From the NCBI RefSeq assembly GCF_024460775.1, contig NZ_JANFYZ010000004.1:186001-250000 (forward strand): a stretch of 64,000 bases of DNA, read 5' to 3'. Below are positions 61,153 through 64,000 of the stretch, one piece after another. Below the pieces are notes generated by a model that saw only the letters and a list, made by a program, of their open reading frames with translations, was not told where the DNA came from and did no database searches. Position numbers and translations under genes: made by a program. Numbering within the stretch: position 1 is the stretch's first letter; each line of letters starts with the position of its first letter. The DNA is from Desulfovibrio desulfuricans. GTDB lineage: Bacteria; Desulfobacterota; Desulfovibrionia; Desulfovibrionales; Desulfovibrionaceae.

Positions 61153-61428
61153 ATGACCAAAGCTGAGCTCGTAGAAAAGATCCATGCCAAAGCCGGCCTG
61201 CCCACCAAGGCCAAAGCCGAAGAAGCTCTTGACGCCGTGGTGGCCTCGCTGCGCGAAGCCCTGGCCTCTGGCGAATCCGTGACCTTCACCGGTTTCGGCA
61301 GCTTCAAGGTAGTTGAGCGCGCCGCCCGCAAGGGTCGCAACCCCCGCACCGGCAAGGAAATCACCATTCCTGCCAGCAAGGTTGCCAAGTTCACGCCCGG
61401 CAAGGGCCTGAAAGACGCCATTAAGTAA
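61153..61428 (+). CDS. HU-family DNA-binding protein
   Basis: 91 residues, the family length. The sequence MTKAELVEKIHAKAGL, SGESVTFTGFGSFKV and RKGRNPRTGKEITIPA is that of a nucleoid-associated HU protein, which binds and bends DNA as a dimer. ATG 61153 has GGAG upstream. High codon bias suggests strong expression. Confidence 0.95.
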   Translation: MTKAELVEKIHAKAGLPTKAKAEEALDAVVASLREALASGESVTFTGFGSFKVVERAARKGRNPRTGKEITIPASKVAKFTPGKGLKDAIK

Positions 61429-61559
61429 GTGGCGTAGCGACACATTTTTTCGGCGGCGCTATTGCCTTCACACAGGGTAATCGCGCCGTCGATATTTTCT
61501 CCCGCCATGTACGCGGCATTCTGGCCGCCTCTGCATAAAGCCGGAGAAAACATCCCTGC

Positions 61560-61649
61560 GGAGGGGTGGCAGAGCGGTTGATCGCGGCGGTCTTGAAAAC
61601 CGTTGAAGGTGTGAGCCTTCCGGGGGTTCAAATCCCTCCCCCTCCGCCA
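61560..61649 (+). tRNA. tRNA-Ser (TGA)
   Basis: 90 nt with a long variable arm typical of serine tRNAs and encoded CCA. Acceptor stem GGAGGGG/CCCCTCC, anticodon loop CTTGAAA gives TGA. Confidence 0.95.
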
Positions 61650-61670
61650 GTTTGCTTGTACGTGATTAGA

Positions 61671-61710
61671 AAAGAGCTGAAACCTTTGCGGGTTTCAGCT
61701 CTTTTGTTTT
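61671..61710. terminator. Terminator of tRNA-Ser, bidirectional
   Basis: AAAGAGCTGAAACC pairs with GGTTTCAGCTCTTT, with T runs on both strands. A second copy of the hairpin is at 63861-63903. Confidence 0.85.
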
Positions 61711-61802
61711 GTGGAAGGAGGGGTAAGGGTTACTCGTTATAACCGTTGCGAGATATCCGATTTATTATCTGCGTCGCTCGGTAAATACCCCAGTATCAAA
61801 AG

Positions 61803-62741
61803 CTAGGGTAAAAGCCTAAGCATTAGGTGCATGTGGTGCTTGAGTGCAAGTTTTTTTGCCACTCCTAACCCTGGGTACCGCGAAGCAGCATGTAGAGATT
61901 GATATATGACATCAATAGGTGTCGAATTTTGTCGCCCAAAAGTTGGCAGTGCATTGACAAGTTTAGTTAATGCTTCAATAAATTTTCCACCAGGGTCAAC
62001 AGGGGAATCTGTCCTGTCAGAGACAAAGTGTCTTACAAACAGGGCATTTCCAGAATTTGATTTTGCATAGATGTGGTGAAGGGCCACAGCATGAACTCGG
62101 CCACCAGAAGCCGAATATGCCCGACCAATTACAGAAAAATCACCAAAATTTCCATACTCATCATCCGGGACAGTCAGATATTGGTCTGAGAATGAACTTT
62201 CATATGGATAGTCTGCATTTCTATCTTGCTTTTCAAACCAATCACCAACAATCACCTTCATTGACGGGTCTAACAAGGTTCTAATCTGACGTTTTGTTTT
62301 ATACTCAAAAAAAACATGATATTGGACTTGCGAATGGCCTATAAGAAAGTTCACAAAATTCTGATCAGTTGGTTCAGACTCATAAATCAGCCCCACTCTT
62401 TGTTCAGAATACTTCGAAAAAAAATTAGAAACTTCACCCTGGGTTGTTTTTGAATCTATAATAAATGCAGGAAAACATGTTTCGCATTCTGTTAGGTACA
62501 GATCAAAAAGGGTCTGTTTTACTTCGTTGGGATTTTTAGACAGAGAACCAACATGAGGATTAACAATCAGGAGAAAGGGCATCCCCGTTTCAGCAAAAAG
62601 GGAAATTTTATTTTGTGTTGCGGCGCTGACATTTACAGGCTCGACAATCGGACAGATCTTGCCTGATCCTGCAATTTCTTCGCTTAACTCAGCTATCGCC
62701 GCAAGATCATACATTTTCCCACGAATATAAGGAAAATACAT
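61803..62741 (-). CDS. sce7725-family protein (Beta-protein-like)
   Basis: 312 residues from ATG 62741, with GGGGGAG just upstream; GTG 62744 is an alternative. The N-terminal YFPYIRGKMYDLAAIAELSEEI and KICPIVEPVN resemble the Beta protein family, which has a TIM-barrel-like fold, and match the sce7725 family, which is usually encoded next to sce7726. Function unknown. The protein is cytoplasmic, without membrane helices. It follows sce7726 by five bases in the same orientation. Very AT-rich. Confidence 0.75.
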   Translation of the reverse strand: MYFPYIRGKMYDLAAIAELSEEIAGSGKICPIVEPVNVSAATQNKISLFAETGMPFLLIVNPHVGSLSKNPNEVKQTLFDLYLTECETCFPAFIIDSKTTQGEVSNFFSKYSEQRVGLIYESEPTDQNFVNFLIGHSQVQYHVFFEYKTKRQIRTLLDPSMKVIVGDWFEKQDRNADYPYESSFSDQYLTVPDDEYGNFGDFSVIGRAYSASGGRVHAVALHHIYAKSNSGNALFVRHFVSDRTDSPVDPGGKFIEALTKLVNALPTFGRQNSTPIDVIYQSLHAASRYPGLGVAKKLALKHHMHLMLRLLP

Positions 62742-62749
62742 CACTCCCC

Positions 62750-63622
62750 CTAGATTATAGCAAAAGGTTTCTCCATTTTTGAAATAATAGACATTGACAT
62801 AGAAACTGTCAAATTAGAGTCAATGATAGCTTGCCCAAGACAGGAGGGGGATTTCTCAAGCAATGCTCGTCGCTGAGTTGGTATACTGCGGGATCTAAGG
62901 CGCTCAACCACTTGGCTCATTGCGTCTTCGCGAGGCAGTTCGACAAATATTTTTTTATAACTAGCGTACTCTAATGCGTTTGGAACTGCCAATTCTCTAC
63001 CAATATACTTATGCACGATATCCTTATATTCTTTTTTATGTAAACAATCGAACAGCGCCCCCGTATCTATCCCAGCGGCATCCTCAACAGCATTTCTTAT
63101 TTCTAGCAATGCCCCATCTTCTTGGAAAAGCAAAATACCTACAGAGGAGTCTACAATTTTTTTGACATTTACAAGATGTTTGCAGTCTACCACCACAAAT
63201 TGCTTAGAAAAAATTTTTCTATAATCGCGCAGTTGCTTATCTAGCTTTTCAAGATTATCATATTTTGTCTTTATTTCATAAACAGTTGAGCAACCGTTAA
63301 ATATAGCAATATCTGCTTTTGACTTTCCACAATAAAATTCTGTCGTGTAAAATGCAGAATTAAAATTGTGATATTTTAGAAAAACATCATTCAGAATCGC
63401 TGTTTTATACACATATTCATACTTACAATGCGACAAAAGGGCACTATAAGCTTTTTTGAATAAGGTCGGTAACCGCTTAATCTTAGAAAACTCTTTAATG
63501 CTGCCCGACGCAACAAGCACTTCCGACAACAAATCCTTATAGTCATCCATCGCAAGGCGATGTAAAAAACGGGGCTTAAAAAGCTCCGCAAGGGCTTTGA
63601 AATTTCTTTTATTACTAGCCAC
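62750..63622 (-). CDS. sce7726-family protein, possible PD-(D/E)XK-type nuclease
   Basis: 290 residues, GTG start 63622. It matches the sce7726 family, found beside sce7725. A PD-(D/E)XK-like core is visible: KADIAIFNG (Asp104), VYEIKTKYDN (Glu116, Lys118) and a following helix with Gln130 (LDKQLRDY). It is therefore a candidate DNA- or RNA-cutting enzyme, but the family is uncharacterised. It has no own ribosome binding site and its start overlaps the end of a 47-residue upstream ORF. Confidence 0.75.
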   Translation of the reverse strand: MASNKRNFKALAELFKPRFLHRLAMDDYKDLLSEVLVASGSIKEFSKIKRLPTLFKKAYSALLSHCKYEYVYKTAILNDVFLKYHNFNSAFYTTEFYCGKSKADIAIFNGCSTVYEIKTKYDNLEKLDKQLRDYRKIFSKQFVVVDCKHLVNVKKIVDSSVGILLFQEDGALLEIRNAVEDAAGIDTGALFDCLHKKEYKDIVHKYIGRELAVPNALEYASYKKIFVELPREDAMSQVVERLRSRSIPTQRRALLEKSPSCLGQAIIDSNLTVSMSMSIISKMEKPFAII

Positions 63623-63758
63623 TTAAGCACCAACAATGTCGCCTACTAATATGGTAAGTTGAATACATCGACATAAAACAAATGCCATTTTTGTAGGTCC
63701 TAAACAGATTCGAGCAACAAGGCAAGTTTTCAGGAACCTCTCCCCCACATATAATCAT
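63615..63758 (-). CDS. 47-residue cysteine-rich ORF, coupled upstream of sce7726
   Basis: ATG 63758 has GGAG six bases upstream, a good binding site. The stop codon overlaps the GTG start of the next gene (eight-base overlap), so it probably drives coupled translation. The product has seven cysteines, including ICGGEVPENLPCCSNLF and HCWCLSG, which may bind metal. No family recognised. Too short for routine gene calling; coding status rests on signals and coupling. Confidence 0.5.
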   Translation of the reverse strand: MIICGGEVPENLPCCSNLFRTYKNGICFMSMYSTYHISRRHCWCLSG

Positions 63759-63860
63759 ATTTAGCTCCACAAAGAAGATAAGTCCTGCAACAAACCCCAA
63801 TAAAACATTGTTAATGCCTTAAACGGAATTTTTTCAAATTTCCATTTAGTCAATGCTAAA

Positions 63861-63903
63861 AAATAAAGAGCTGAAACCCGCGAGGGCTTCAGCTCTTTAT
63901 TTT
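63861..63903. terminator. Second copy of the tRNA-Ser hairpin (bidirectional terminator)
   Basis: AAATAAAGAGCTGAA pairs with TTCAGCTCTTTATTT around a CCC/GGG inner stem, with T runs on both sides. The arms share AAAGAGCTGAAACC with the hairpin at 61671. Confidence 0.75.
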
Positions 63904-64000
63904 TTGTAAGATAGTGGTAGCCCACGTTTACCTTGCCCCCTAAAAACACTAGCACCCCTGCGTATAGAACAAGGCCAGCCCGCCGCGCGCGGTTTCGCGG

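Larger units (their letters stand above)
61711..63860. mobile_element. AT-rich island behind tRNA-Ser
   Basis: About 2.15 kb of clearly AT-rich DNA between two related hairpins with the arm AAAGAGCTGAA, directly behind a tRNA, with GC-rich DNA resuming at about 63915. No integrase or tRNA 3'-end repeat is visible. Duplication of the terminator suggests insertion by homologous or site-specific recombination at a tRNA hot spot. Confidence 0.6.

Overview
The window is about 64 kb of a GC-rich bacterial chromosome broken by several visibly AT-rich insertions. The gene content points to a Desulfovibrio-like sulfate reducer (Desulfovibrionaceae): a sirohydrochlorin cobaltochelatase carrying a signal peptide (the periplasmic CbiK type known from Desulfovibrio), a Tat-exported Fe-S/membrane cytochrome-like redox fusion, carboxynorspermidine decarboxylase, LarE and a TauE/SafE-type exporter. 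The genus is an inference from gene content, not from a marker sequence such as 16S rRNA.

Layout. 1-5.4 kb: 3' end of an aminopeptidase-like gene, an exported ATC-hydrolase-family protein, a GyrI-like protein, the Fe-S/membrane fusion and a LigB/DODA-type dioxygenase. 5.46-7.04 kb: two identical tRNA-Ala(GGC) genes in a 153-bp perfect inverted repeat around an AT-rich two-gene membrane-protein cassette. 7-31.6 kb: mostly core genes (aminotransferase, sfsA, ogt, MFS exporter, asparaginase, paaK, cbiK with a possible B12 riboswitch, rpsA, a diguanylate cyclase, nspC, a polysaccharide deacetylase, tRNA-Val and tRNA-Asp, an ArsR/MBL divergent pair, a cysC-like gene, dgt, gmhA, a ThDP acetolactate synthase). 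31.6-32.5 kb: gene-free DNA with 94-bp tandem repeats and a 36-bp perfect-arm hairpin. 32.5-35.5 kb: cysK, an Rrf2 regulator, an MBL hydrolase, ubiX.

35.76-45.14 kb: a 9.4-kb integrative element in tRNA-Arg(CCG), bounded by 52-bp direct repeats (one mismatch). It carries a tyrosine integrase, an excisionase-like protein, a P4-type primase, a RepA-like ATPase, an ERCC4 nuclease overlapping a PAPS-reductase-like ATP pyrophosphatase, several small unknown proteins, and an eight-unit, exactly 11-bp-periodic iteron-like array that looks like a replication origin. Five TTGTGCCACC-like motifs sit near its two ends and may be integrase arm sites.

45.2-61.4 kb: an AT-rich membrane gene next to attR, a surface-glycan block (GT8, iron alcohol dehydrogenase, GT2, GT10 fucosyltransferase-like), a cell-wall and nucleotide operon (fmdB-like, purB, pyrE, L,D-transpeptidase, a membrane protein), a 35-residue basic protein, hisH-hisF-larE, a TauE exporter behind a 13-bp inverted repeat, murI and HU. 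61.5-63.9 kb: tRNA-Ser(TGA) followed by an AT-rich island with a sce7726/sce7725-family gene pair and a translationally coupled 47-residue upstream ORF, closed by a second copy of the hairpin that follows the tRNA.

The best candidates for undescribed biology are the sce7726/sce7725 trio, the membrane-protein cassette between inverted tRNA-Ala genes, and the tRNA-Arg element with its iteron-like array and PAPS-reductase/ERCC4 pair.
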